Positions 44,233-52,922 of a stretch of DNA of 64,000 nt are shown here, one piece after another. The notes below the pieces were generated by a model. The model was not told where the DNA came from. It was given only the letters and a program-made list of their open reading frames with translations, and searched no databases. Origin of the DNA: Deltaproteobacteria bacterium (lineage in GTDB: Bacteria; Myxococcota_A; UBA9160; UBA6930); contig VGRF01000024.1 of assembly GCA_016875395.1 (NCBI GenBank), positions 1 through 64,000 on the forward strand. Direction: 5' to 3'. Made by a program: the position numbers and the translations under genes. The first letter of the stretch is position 1. Each line of letters starts with the position of its first letter.

Positions 44233-45422
44233 GCGCGCTCGCCGCAGCGAACGCGCGCCTGCTCGCGCTGTGCGACGCCGCAGCGCAGCGCAGCGACGCG
44301 CTCGCGCCTCTGCGCCGCGCCGGCCGCGAGGCGTTCGCGGCGTCGGGGCTGCCCGACACGTCACGCGAGGAGTGGCGCTACACGAACCTCGCCGCGCTGG
44401 CAGCGCACGAGTTCGCGCTCGCGCCGGCGTGGGCACCGGTGGTCATGGGAGGCGGCGGCGAGATCACCTCGCTCAGGGAGCATGCCGCGGCGCAGGGCCT
44501 CGGCGATCTCGTCGACCTGAAGCAGCATCCGCTTGCCGCTCTCGCGACCGCGCTCGTCGAGAACGGCCTCGTGATTCGCAGCGCCGCGAGTGCTGACGTC
44601 GCGCCGATCGCGCTCGCCTTCGCGGCATCTGCGAGCGAACGCGCGCTGATCTCGCTCCCGCGGCTTCGCGTCGAGGCCGCGCGCGGGAGCCGCGTGGCAG
44701 TCGTGCTCGACTGCACTTCGGCTGGCGCGCGCGCCGCACACTTCACGAACGCGATCATCGAGGTCGACGCTGCGCCGAACGCGCAGGTCGATCTCACGCT
44801 CGTGCAGCGCGAGCACGACGAAGCGTTTCACGCCTCGCTCACCGCGGTTCGCCTCGCGCGCGACGCGCGCTTCACGAGCCGCGTCGTGACGCTCGGCGGC
44901 CGCCTCGTGCGCAACGACCTCTCGGTGGTGCTCGCCGGCGAGGGCGCGGAGTGCACGCTCGACGGCCTCTACCTCGGCACGGGCGAACGCGTGGTCGACA
45001 ACCACTCGCTCGTGGACCACGCCGTCCCGCACTGCGCGAGCCGCCAGCTCTACAAGGGCGTGCTCGGCGGCGCGTCGCAAGGTGTCTTTCGCGGGCGCGT
45101 GATCGTGCGGCCGGGCGCGCAGAAGACGAACGCGGCGCAGTCGAACCCGAACTTGTTGCTTGCCGACGGCGCCGAGATCGACACGAAACCGCAGCTCGAG
45201 ATCTACGCCGACGACGTGAAGTGCAGCCACGGCTCGGCGATCGGCCGTCTCGACGAGAACGCGCTCTTCTACCTGCGCTCGCGCGGCCTCGGCGAGCGCG
45301 AGGCGCGCGCGCTGCTCACGCACGGCTTCGCCGCGGAGATTCTGAACGCGCTCCCGGAATCGCTGCGCGAGGAATGCAGCGCGGAGTTCGCGCATCGCGT
45401 CGCCGAGGATGCGAAGTCGTGA
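44229..45422 (+). CDS. sufD: Fe-S cluster assembly protein SufD
   Basis: 397 residues from GTG 44229. N-terminal helices contain SREEWRYTNLAALAAHEF, the usual SufD 'EEWRYT' block. The beta-helix core has LIEVDAAPNAQVDLTLVQRE, CTLDGLYLGTGERVVDNHSL, FRGRVIVRPGAQKTNAAQSN and KCSHGSAIGRLDENALFYLR. The conserved His of NHSLVDH and the Cys of KCSHG are the likely interface residues with SufB. It is coupled to sufC and sufS by four-base overlaps on each side. Confidence 0.95.
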   Translation: MSALAAANARLLALCDAAAQRSDALAPLRRAGREAFAASGLPDTSREEWRYTNLAALAAHEFALAPAWAPVVMGGGGEITSLREHAAAQGLGDLVDLKQHPLAALATALVENGLVIRSAASADVAPIALAFAASASERALISLPRLRVEAARGSRVAVVLDCTSAGARAAHFTNAIIEVDAAPNAQVDLTLVQREHDEAFHASLTAVRLARDARFTSRVVTLGGRLVRNDLSVVLAGEGAECTLDGLYLGTGERVVDNHSLVDHAVPHCASRQLYKGVLGGASQGVFRGRVIVRPGAQKTNAAQSNPNLLLADGAEIDTKPQLEIYADDVKCSHGSAIGRLDENALFYLRSRGLGEREARALLTHGFAAEILNALPESLREECSAEFAHRVAEDAKS

Positions 45423-46663
45423 GCGCCGCGGTGAACAGCGCGCCCGCGCTCGACGTCGCGAAGAGTCGGCGCGACTTCCCCGTGTTAGAGCGGCTCTCGC
45501 GCGGCAAGCGCGTCGCCTACCTCGACACCGGCGCGAGCGCGCAGAAGCCGCGGCAGGTGATCGACGCCGTCGCCGAGTTCAGCGCGCACTCCTACGCGAA
45601 CATCCACCGCGGCGTGTACGAGCTCTCCGCGCTCGCGACGCAGCGCTTCGAGGCGGCGCGCGCGCGCGTCGCACGCTTCCTCGGCGCGAGCGAGGCGCGC
45701 GAGATCGTGTTCGTGCGCAACACCACCGAGGCGATCAACCTCGTCGCGTTCGCATGGGGCCGCGCGAACGTGCGAGCCGGCGACGAGGTGCTCATCACCG
45801 AGATGGAGCACCACGCGAACATCGTGCCATGGCAGCAGCTGTGCCTGGAACGCGGCGCTGCGTTGCGAGTGGCGCCGATTCTCGACGATGGCGCGCTCGA
45901 CATGGAAGCGTTCGCGCGGCTCGTTTCGGCGCGCACCAAGCTCGTCGCGGTCGCGCACGCGAGCAACGTGCTCGGCACGCTGAACCCCATTTCGCGCATC
46001 TGTGAGCTCGCGCGTGCGCACGGGGCGCTCGTGCTGGTGGACGGCGCGCAGGCGGCGCCGCGCATTCCCGTCGACGTGCGCGCGCTCGGCTGCGATTTCT
46101 ACGCATTCTCCGGGCACAAGGCCTACGGGCCGAGCGGCGCGAGCGCGCTGTGGGGCCGTGCGCGCGTGCTCGAAGCGATGCCGCCGTTCATGACGGGCGG
46201 CGGGATGATCGCGAGCGTCGCGTTCGAGAAGACGACCTTCGCGCCGATTCCCGAGCGCTTCGAAGCGGGCACGCCCGCGATCGCGGAAGTGGTCGGCCTC
46301 GGCGTCGCGCTCGACTACCTCGACTCGATCGGGCTCGCGGCGATCGACCGACACGAGACTGAGTTGCTGGCGTACGGCACGGAGCTGTTACGAGCGATTC
46401 CCGGCCTGCGCCTGATCGGCACGGCGCGGGAGAAGGTCGGCGTGCTCTCGTTCGTGGTGGACGGCGTTCATCCGCACGACCTCGGCACGATCCTCGACGA
46501 AGAGGGCGTCGCGATACGCGCCGGCCATCACTGCGCGCAGCCGCTGCACGCGCGCTTCGGCATCGCCGCGAGCGCGCGCGCCTCCCTCGGCCTCTACAAC
46601 GACCGGGACGACCTCGATCGCCTCGCCGCCGCGATCCGCAAAGCGATCGCGCTGTTCTCCTAA
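45419..46663 (+). CDS. sufS: cysteine desulfurase SufS
   Basis: A 414-residue PLP-dependent group II cysteine desulfurase; it takes sulfur from cysteine as a persulfide. Motifs: AYLDTGASAQKPRQVIDAV, IHRGVYELSALATQRFEAAR, ITEMEHHANIVPWQ, the PLP Lys in FSGHKAYGPSGASALWG and the persulfide Cys372 in AGHHCAQPLH. The GTG start at 45419 overlaps the sufD stop. The stop codon TAA lies inside a CCTAACAA motif. SufU, the expected partner, is encoded next. Confidence 0.96.
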   Translation: MSAAVNSAPALDVAKSRRDFPVLERLSRGKRVAYLDTGASAQKPRQVIDAVAEFSAHSYANIHRGVYELSALATQRFEAARARVARFLGASEAREIVFVRNTTEAINLVAFAWGRANVRAGDEVLITEMEHHANIVPWQQLCLERGAALRVAPILDDGALDMEAFARLVSARTKLVAVAHASNVLGTLNPISRICELARAHGALVLVDGAQAAPRIPVDVRALGCDFYAFSGHKAYGPSGASALWGRARVLEAMPPFMTGGGMIASVAFEKTTFAPIPERFEAGTPAIAEVVGLGVALDYLDSIGLAAIDRHETELLAYGTELLRAIPGLRLIGTAREKVGVLSFVVDGVHPHDLGTILDEEGVAIRAGHHCAQPLHARFGIAASARASLGLYNDRDDLDRLAAAIRKAIALFS

Positions 46664-46677
46664 CAACCGAGCCCAGT

Positions 46678-47121
<444 letters not shown>

Positions 47122-47130
47122 GAGCGCGGC

Positions 47131-47445
47131 ATGGCGGACGTCACCGAGATCAAGCAGAGCGTCATCGACGTGCTGAAGACCGTCTACGACCCCGAGATTC
47201 CCGTCGACATCTACGAGCTCGGTCTCGTGTACGACGTGAACGTCGAAGAGAGCGGCGCCGTCGCGATTCGCATGACGCTGACGTCGCCGATGTGTCCGGT
47301 CGCCGAGAGCCTGCCGCCCGAGGTCGAGGAGAAGGTGCGCGGTGTGCCGGGCGTTACGGAAGTGAAGCTCGATCTCGTGTGGGAGCCGCCGTGGAGCCCG
47401 AGCTTGATGTCGGAAGCGGCGCGGCTCGAGCTGGGGATGGAGTAG
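47131..47445 (+). CDS. sufT: SufT / MIP18-family Fe-S maturation protein
   Basis: 104 residues of the DUF59/MIP18 family: IKQSVIDVLKTVYDPEIPVD, IYELGLVYDVNVEESG, IRMTLTSPMCPVAESLPPEV and KLDLVWEPPWSPSLMSEAAR. The Cys in SPMCPVAE is the family's conserved residue. SufT proteins help deliver clusters to target proteins. The ATG at 47131 follows GGAG. Its 3' end may overlap the fdhD frame. Confidence 0.94.
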   Translation: MADVTEIKQSVIDVLKTVYDPEIPVDIYELGLVYDVNVEESGAVAIRMTLTSPMCPVAESLPPEVEEKVRGVPGVTEVKLDLVWEPPWSPSLMSEAARLELGME

Positions 47446-48278
47446 CTACGGCGGCGCGAGATCCCGAGCGGATTGGCGAGACGACGCGCACGCGCATCGA
47501 GCGCGGCGAGTTTGCTGCGCAGGAGCCTGACCTCGTCGCGCGCGAGGAGCCGCTCGAGCTGCAGGTGAACGGCGCGCAGATCGCGGTCGTGATGCGCACG
47601 CCCGGCGACGACCTCGATCTCGCGGCGGGCTTTCTCGTCACCGAGCGCATCGTGGCGCGCCTCGAGGACGTGACCTCGCTGCATCACGCGAGCAGCGGCG
47701 ATGCCGAGCGCGCGGACAACGTGATCCGCGCGACGCTCGCTCCCGGCGTCGCCTTCGACGCGGAGTCGCTGCGCCGCAACCTGTTCGCGAGCTCGTCGTG
47801 CGGCGTGTGCGGCAAGGCCTCGCTCGAGCGCGCGCTCGCGACGGCGCCGCCACTCGCGAGCGACGCACGCTTCTCTGCGACGTTCTTCACGGCGCTGCCC
47901 GCGCGCCTCCGCGAGGCGCAGCGCGTGTTCGACGCGACGGGTGGCCTGCACGCTGCGGCGCTCGTGAGCGCGCGCGGCGAGCTGCAGTGCGTGCGCGAAG
48001 ACGTCGGCCGCCACAACGCGGTCGACAAAGTCGTGGGCTGGGCAGCGCGCGGCGGGCGGCTCCCCCTAACAAGCTCCGTGCTGCTCGTCTCGGGCCGCGT
48101 CTCGTTCGAGATCGTGCAGAAGGCGCTCGCCGCGCGAGTCCCCGCGATCGCCGCCGTCTCCGCCCCGACCTCGTTGGCGGTCGAGCTCGCCGAGAGTGCA
48201 GGCATCGCGCTGGTCGCGTTCCTGCGCGGCGACTCGATGAGCGTGTACGGCGCGCGGGAGCGAGTCAGCGCCGGCTGA
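47391..48278 (+). CDS. fdhD: formate dehydrogenase accessory sulfurtransferase FdhD
   Basis: FdhD moves sulfur from a cysteine desulfurase to the molybdenum cofactor of formate dehydrogenases. Motifs: EEPLELQVNGAQIAVVMRTP, DDLDLAAGFLVTERI, the sulfur-carrying loop SSSCGVCGKASLE, VREDVGRHNAVDKVVGWA and LLVSGRVSFEIVQKALA. The start is uncertain. The only standard in-frame codon near the expected N-terminus is GTG 47391, which would overlap sufT by 55 bases and give 295 residues. The recognisable homology begins near 47480, so a rarer start such as ATT (about 47495 or upstream) is possible. It ends the SUF transcription unit. Confidence 0.88.
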   Translation: MEPELDVGSGAARAGDGVATAARDPERIGETTRTRIERGEFAAQEPDLVAREEPLELQVNGAQIAVVMRTPGDDLDLAAGFLVTERIVARLEDVTSLHHASSGDAERADNVIRATLAPGVAFDAESLRRNLFASSSCGVCGKASLERALATAPPLASDARFSATFFTALPARLREAQRVFDATGGLHAAALVSARGELQCVREDVGRHNAVDKVVGWAARGGRLPLTSSVLLVSGRVSFEIVQKALAARVPAIAAVSAPTSLAVELAESAGIALVAFLRGDSMSVYGARERVSAG

Positions 48279-48403
48279 CCCTCTCGCCGCGAGGCGTCCA
48301 ACTCGACGAGACGACGTTGATCGCCGTCCCTGAAGCGCTGATGCCAGCTCTGACGCTGCTCGTAGCCGTCGCGCTTCTCAGCCTCCGCGCACGCCGCGAC
48401 TGA
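48278..48403 (+). pseudogene. orphan PEP-CTERM-like C-terminal sorting tail
   Basis: A 41-codon open stretch with no start codon of its own encodes LDETTLIAVPEALMPALTLL then VAVALLSLRARRD and a TGA. This is the layout of a PEP-CTERM exosortase signal: a VPEP-like motif (here VPEA), a hydrophobic helix, then a basic end. The body of the protein is absent; fdhD ends at the first base of the stretch. It is most simply read as the remnant of a deleted surface-protein gene. Confidence 0.5.
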
Positions 48404-48413
48404 TGCCGCGCCG

Positions 48414-50702
48414 TCACGCCAGCCGCCCGTCCGCAATCGCCGCCGCAACTTCCTCCTCGCTCACGCCGCACGCGCCGAGCACTTCGACGTTGTGCTCGCC
48501 CACGTACGCCGGCGCGCGCAGGTAGGGATCGAGCGCGCTCGCGCTGAAGAGAGCGGGGAAGCGCTCGTGCGGGCGCACGCCGAACACGGGCGATTCGAGC
48601 GTGCGGAAGAAGTCGCGCGCGGCGAGCTGCGCGTCGTCGGCGAAGAGATGCTGCGCGTTCTGCACGCGGCCCGCGGGCACGCCCGCGGCTTGCAGGGCGT
48701 GCATCGCGTCCGCAGCGCTGCGCGCGGCGCACCACGCGGCGAGCGCCTCGGGGCCGCCGCCGGTCACGCGCCTCAATGCGGCGAGCTCGGCGTCGCTTCG
48801 AGTTGTTATTGCGATCTCGCCGTCGCTCGCTTTGAACACGTCGTTCACGGCAAAAGCGGCGTATGGATCGACGTTGCCGTTCGGCTCGGCGGCGCGGCCG
48901 TTCGTGAGCACGTCCATCACTGCGGCGCCGACCATGTAGGAGCCGACTTCGAGCTGCGCGATGTCGACGAGCTGGCCCTCGCCCGTGCGCTCGCGCGCCT
49001 CGAGCGCAGCGATCACCGCGAGCGCCGCGAGCCCGCCGGCCGCCATGTCGTTCAGCGCGTAGCCCACGCCCACGTCGCCGCGGCCCGGCGGATTCGAGAG
49101 AGCCGTCAGGCCGCACAGCGCCTGCACGGTCGGCCCGTACGAGACGACGCCGTTCCACGGCCCCTCGTGCCCGCAGCCGCTCATCGTCACGTACACGAGC
49201 CGCGGGTTCCACGAACGCAGCGTGTCCCACGTGAGGCCCCAGCGCGCGAGCACGCCCGCGGCGTAGTTCTCGATCACCACGTCCGCGCTCTCGACGAGCT
49301 TGCGCATGATCGCGAGCGAGCCCTGCGCCTTCATGTCGAGCGCGACGCTGCGCTTGGAGCGGTTGAACGTGGCGTAGAAGCCCGCGTTGGGATCGTTCAC
49401 GCTGGTGGCACGCGCGGCGGTCTGCAGCTTCACCACGTCGGCGCCCAGATCGCCGAGCATGCGGCACGCGAACGGGCCCGCGAGCACCCAGCTGAAGTCG
49501 AGCACGCGCATGCCTTCGAGCGGCCGGCGCTTCGGCGGCGCCGAAGTTGTTACGGCCGCGCGCGGCGTCCAGGCGGCGAGCACCTCATCGAGCGCCCTCT
49601 GAGCTGGACCCGCAGGCGCAGCGCACGGCGTGCCGCCGAACACGATCGGGAAGCGGCCGCGGCGCACGCTCGCGTCGCCCTGCGCCGGCACGAACGCGCC
49701 GCGGAAGGCGAGCTGCTCGTTCGCCTCGAGGTCGCGCACGGTCTGCACCTGGCCCCACGCGAGGTGGCGCTTCTGCGCCTCGTGAAACAGCCACTTCGCG
49801 TCGTGCTTCAGCGCGAACTGCGCGGCGAGGCCGACCAGCGCGGGCAGGTGCATCAGCGTGACCTGCTCGCCTGCCGGCACGAGCTCCTTCGCGCCGGGCA
49901 CGCCTTCTTCCACGAGCCACTGATGCAGCGCCGCGGGTGCAGGCGTGGGCGTGATCATGCACGCGCCCGTTTTCGCGGGCAGCACGAGGTAGCCGCGCGA
50001 CCAGTGCAGGCTGCCCTGGCGCGGCGCGATCTTCGCGAAGCCGGGCTGCACGTCGTCGTAGTGGAACTGGAACCACGGCTGCTCGAGGCTCGACGTGACC
50101 GCCTCCTGCGCCGAGATGTCGACGAACTCTCCGCGCCCCGTCTCGCGCGCGGCGCGCGCGCACGCGAGGCCCGCGAGCGCGGCGACGATCGACGCCGCCG
50201 CGAAGCTCTGCCGCCCCCACGGCACCACGGCCTGCTCGGGTGTTCCGCACACCGAGAGCACACCGCTCAGTGCGGCCGTCACGAGATCGCTCGCCACCCA
50301 GCCCGCGCGCGGGCCGGTGCGGCCGAACGGCGTGAGGCTCACGTGAACCAGGCGCGGGTTCGCAGCTGTTAGGTCCGCGTAGTCGAGGCCGAGCGCGGCG
50401 AGGCGGCCGGGCGCGAGCGTCTCGACCACGAGGTCGGCGCCGCTCGCGAGCTGGCGATAGGCGCTCGCGCCCTGCGCGGTGCCCAGCTGCAGCGGCACGA
50501 TCCGCTTGCTCGCGTCGAGCCACCAGTCGAGCAAGCCGCCGCGCGCGTTCGCCGAGGGCGCGTTCATCGCCGGCCCGTGCGTCACGCCCGCGCCGTCGTG
50601 GACGCGCACCACGTCGGCGCCCATCTCGGCGAGCAGCTTCGTCGCGAAGCGGCCTAGGTCGTCCGTGAGATCGATGACTCGCAGGCCCTGCAGCGGTCCC
50701 AT
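48414..50702 (-). CDS. double-domain CaiB/BaiF (class III) CoA-transferase
   Basis: 762 residues made of two class III CoA-transferase units. The N-half (about 1-385; LQGLRVIDLTDDLGRFATKL, EMGADVVRVHDGAG) and the C-half (about 398-762; LEGMRVLDFSWVLAGPFACR, DLGADVVKLQTAARA) each carry the family start block. The C-half keeps an Asp at the expected catalytic place (GYALNDMAAGGLAALAV). In the N-half the matching region reads WGRQSFAAASIVAALAG without Asp, so that half is probably structural. Class III enzymes normally dimerise as interlocked rings; a fused asymmetric pair would make one active site. Its acyl substrate is unknown. Confidence 0.9.
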   Translation of the reverse strand: MGPLQGLRVIDLTDDLGRFATKLLAEMGADVVRVHDGAGVTHGPAMNAPSANARGGLLDWWLDASKRIVPLQLGTAQGASAYRQLASGADLVVETLAPGRLAALGLDYADLTAANPRLVHVSLTPFGRTGPRAGWVASDLVTAALSGVLSVCGTPEQAVVPWGRQSFAAASIVAALAGLACARAARETGRGEFVDISAQEAVTSSLEQPWFQFHYDDVQPGFAKIAPRQGSLHWSRGYLVLPAKTGACMITPTPAPAALHQWLVEEGVPGAKELVPAGEQVTLMHLPALVGLAAQFALKHDAKWLFHEAQKRHLAWGQVQTVRDLEANEQLAFRGAFVPAQGDASVRRGRFPIVFGGTPCAAPAGPAQRALDEVLAAWTPRAAVTTSAPPKRRPLEGMRVLDFSWVLAGPFACRMLGDLGADVVKLQTAARATSVNDPNAGFYATFNRSKRSVALDMKAQGSLAIMRKLVESADVVIENYAAGVLARWGLTWDTLRSWNPRLVYVTMSGCGHEGPWNGVVSYGPTVQALCGLTALSNPPGRGDVGVGYALNDMAAGGLAALAVIAALEARERTGEGQLVDIAQLEVGSYMVGAAVMDVLTNGRAAEPNGNVDPYAAFAVNDVFKASDGEIAITTRSDAELAALRRVTGGGPEALAAWCAARSAADAMHALQAAGVPAGRVQNAQHLFADDAQLAARDFFRTLESPVFGVRPHERFPALFSASALDPYLRAPAYVGEHNVEVLGACGVSEEEVAAAIADGRLA

Positions 50703-50761
50703 CGTGCGCGCTCCGAATCGAGGTGGCGCGAGTGGTTAGCGCGAGTCGGGGCGCGGACCGA

Positions 50762-51361
50762 CTACGCCTCGATCAGGGGAATCTGCGGCGCCGCGCTGCG
50801 CGGCAGATGACCGCTCACGCGCGGGTCGTCGTGCACCTCGACGCGGCGCTCGTACACGCGAAAGCCCGAGCGCAGGTAGAAGCCGAGCGCGCTCGGGTGA
50901 TCGTGCGTGCAGGTGTGCACCCAGAAGCGCGCGATCGCCTGCGACCACGCGCGCGCGATCGCGGCGTCCATCAGCGCGGCGCCGGCGCCGGTGCCGATCG
51001 CGGAAGCTGTTAGGCCGAAGAACGCGAGCTCGCACTGGCCGGCGTCGCGGAAGTCGAGGTCGAGGATCCCGATCGCGCGCCCGCGCTCACGCAGCACGTA
51101 CGGCTCGTAGCGTTCGTCGCCGAGGATGCGCGCCAGCTCCACGTCGGGCATCACGAGACGCGAGAACCACAGGTAGTCGGCGCCGACTTCGGCAAACAGC
51201 GCGCGGTACGCGGTGAGGTCGCGCCGATTCGCGGGCTCGAGCGCGAGGCCCGGCGCGAATCCGCGCCCGCGCATCTTCGGCGGCGCGCTCATCTCGAGGC
51301 AACTCACGACGTTGGCGAGCTTGCCGCGCGGAAGAACGTGGTAGCCGTCGGGAATCGCCAT
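50762..51361 (-). CDS. GNAT-family acetyltransferase
   Basis: 199 residues from the ATG at 51361. A GNAT fold is supported by GIGILDLDFRD-like strands (RAIGILDLDFRDAGQCELAF), an acetyl-CoA loop (GLTASAIGTGAGAALMDAAI) and the C-terminal ARFWVHTCTHDHPSALGFYL followed by RSGFRVYERR, which is typical of GNAT motif B. The substrate is not predictable. It follows the CoA-transferase gene upstream on the same strand by 59 bp in reading order. Confidence 0.83.
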   Translation of the reverse strand: MAIPDGYHVLPRGKLANVVSCLEMSAPPKMRGRGFAPGLALEPANRRDLTAYRALFAEVGADYLWFSRLVMPDVELARILGDERYEPYVLRERGRAIGILDLDFRDAGQCELAFFGLTASAIGTGAGAALMDAAIARAWSQAIARFWVHTCTHDHPSALGFYLRSGFRVYERRVEVHDDPRVSGHLPRSAAPQIPLIEA

Positions 51362-51483
51362 GCGCGAGCGGTATCGCCCACGCGCGCAAAGCACAACGCC
51401 CGCGCCAGCCCTGCGGCCATCTCAGCCTTGCCCTCTTTCAGCGGACCGGCGATTCCCTTGCGCGTCATGCCGGAGGCGACCCG

Positions 51484-52785
51484 ATGCCGCGAACGCTGAG
51501 CGCCCTGCTGTGTCTGTTGCTCTCCACTGGCGCGAGCGCCGAGCTGCTCGGCGGCTCGCTCGTGCTGCGCTGCGGGCGCGTGATCGACGGCGTCTCGCCG
51601 CGCGTGCGGCGCGACATCGCGATCGTGATTCGCGACGGGCGCATCACCGACGTCGGCCGCATCCCCCGCAGCGCGCGCAAGCTGCCCACGCTCGACTTGC
51701 GCGAGCACACGTGTCTGCCCGGCCTCATCGACTTGCACACGCACCTCACCGATCGCCCGCAAGACACCGCGGACCTGCGCGTCTACTTCACGCGCACGCG
51801 CGAGGAGCAGCTGCCGCTCGCGCGCGAGAACGCCGCGGCCACGCTCGCCGCCGGCTTCACGAGCGTGCGCAACGTGGGCACGTACGTCGACGGCTACGAC
51901 CGCGAGATGCGCGACGCGATCGCGCGCGGCGAGTACCCGGGGCCGCGCATGCAGGTGAGCAGCCCGTACCTGACGATTCCGGGCGGCGGAGGGGACCTGC
52001 GGCTCCCCGATGTCGCGGAAGGCGACATCCCGGCGCGCGTGCGCATGGGCGTGGCGCGGGGACCGGAGCTGTTCCGCGCGAGAGCAGAGCGCGCCCTCTC
52101 GCTCGGCGCGGACCTCGTGAAGGTGATCGCGTCGGGCGCGGTGCTCGCCTTCGGCAATGAGCCCGGCGCGCCGGAGATGACGCCCGAGGAGCTGCGCGCG
52201 GTGGTCGAGGTCGCACTGGCGCGCGGCGCACGCGTGGCGGCGCACGCCCACGGCGCGCGCTCGATTCGCGAGGCGATCCTCGCCGGCGCGAGCACGATCG
52301 AGCACGCCTCGCTGATCGACGACGAGGGCATCCGCCTCGCGCGCGAGCACGGCGTGGTGCTGGTGATGGACGTCTACAACGGCGACTACATCGACAGCGA
52401 AGGCCGCGCGCAGGGTTGGCCCGCGGACTTCCTGCGCAAGAACCTCGACACGACCGAGGCGCAGCGTCAGGCCTTCACGCGCGCCCTAACAGCTGGCGCG
52501 ACGATCGCCTTCGGCACGGACGCGGGCGTGTTTCCGCACGGGCAGAACGCGCGCCAGTTTCGCGTGATGGTCGCGCGCGGCATGACGCCGCTGCAGGCGA
52601 TTCAGTCCGCGACTTCGGTGGCTGCGCGCGCGATGGGCTGGGAGGATCGCGTGGGTGCGCTCGCGCCGGGGCGCTTCGGCGACGTAATCGCGCTGCGCGG
52701 CGATCCGCTGAGCGACATCACGCGGCTCGAGCGCCTTGAGGTCGTCGTGCAGGGCGGCATCGTGAAGCGCGCACCCGCGCGCTGA
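51484..52785 (+). CDS. exported metal-dependent amidohydrolase
   Basis: 433 residues with a short signal peptide (about 1-19, ending SAE). It is an amidohydrolase-superfamily barrel of the imidazolonepropionase/Xaa-Pro dipeptidase-like group: TCLPGLIDLHTHL gives the HxH metal ligands, DLVKVIASGAV has the bridging Lys, VAAHAHGARSIREAI and TIEHASLIDDEGIRL supply further His ligands, and AFGTDAGVFPHG the Asp. The C-terminus has GALAPGRFGDVIAL. It is likely a periplasmic peptidase or lactamase with two metals. The ATG at 51484 is preceded by GGAGGCGACCCG. Confidence 0.9.
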   Translation: MPRTLSALLCLLLSTGASAELLGGSLVLRCGRVIDGVSPRVRRDIAIVIRDGRITDVGRIPRSARKLPTLDLREHTCLPGLIDLHTHLTDRPQDTADLRVYFTRTREEQLPLARENAAATLAAGFTSVRNVGTYVDGYDREMRDAIARGEYPGPRMQVSSPYLTIPGGGGDLRLPDVAEGDIPARVRMGVARGPELFRARAERALSLGADLVKVIASGAVLAFGNEPGAPEMTPEELRAVVEVALARGARVAAHAHGARSIREAILAGASTIEHASLIDDEGIRLAREHGVVLVMDVYNGDYIDSEGRAQGWPADFLRKNLDTTEAQRQAFTRALTAGATIAFGTDAGVFPHGQNARQFRVMVARGMTPLQAIQSATSVAARAMGWEDRVGALAPGRFGDVIALRGDPLSDITRLERLEVVVQGGIVKRAPAR

Positions 52786-52922
52786 GCGCACGTGCCGCGG
52801 GGCCGCGCCCCAACGCGGCTTGGCGGCGCGCGCAGCGCAGCGGGCAGCTCGCGCGGCTCGGCCCGTCGCCGCCGACCGCCGCGCGCGCTGACTCTCGCTG
52901 CGCGCGCGCATACCATGCGCGC

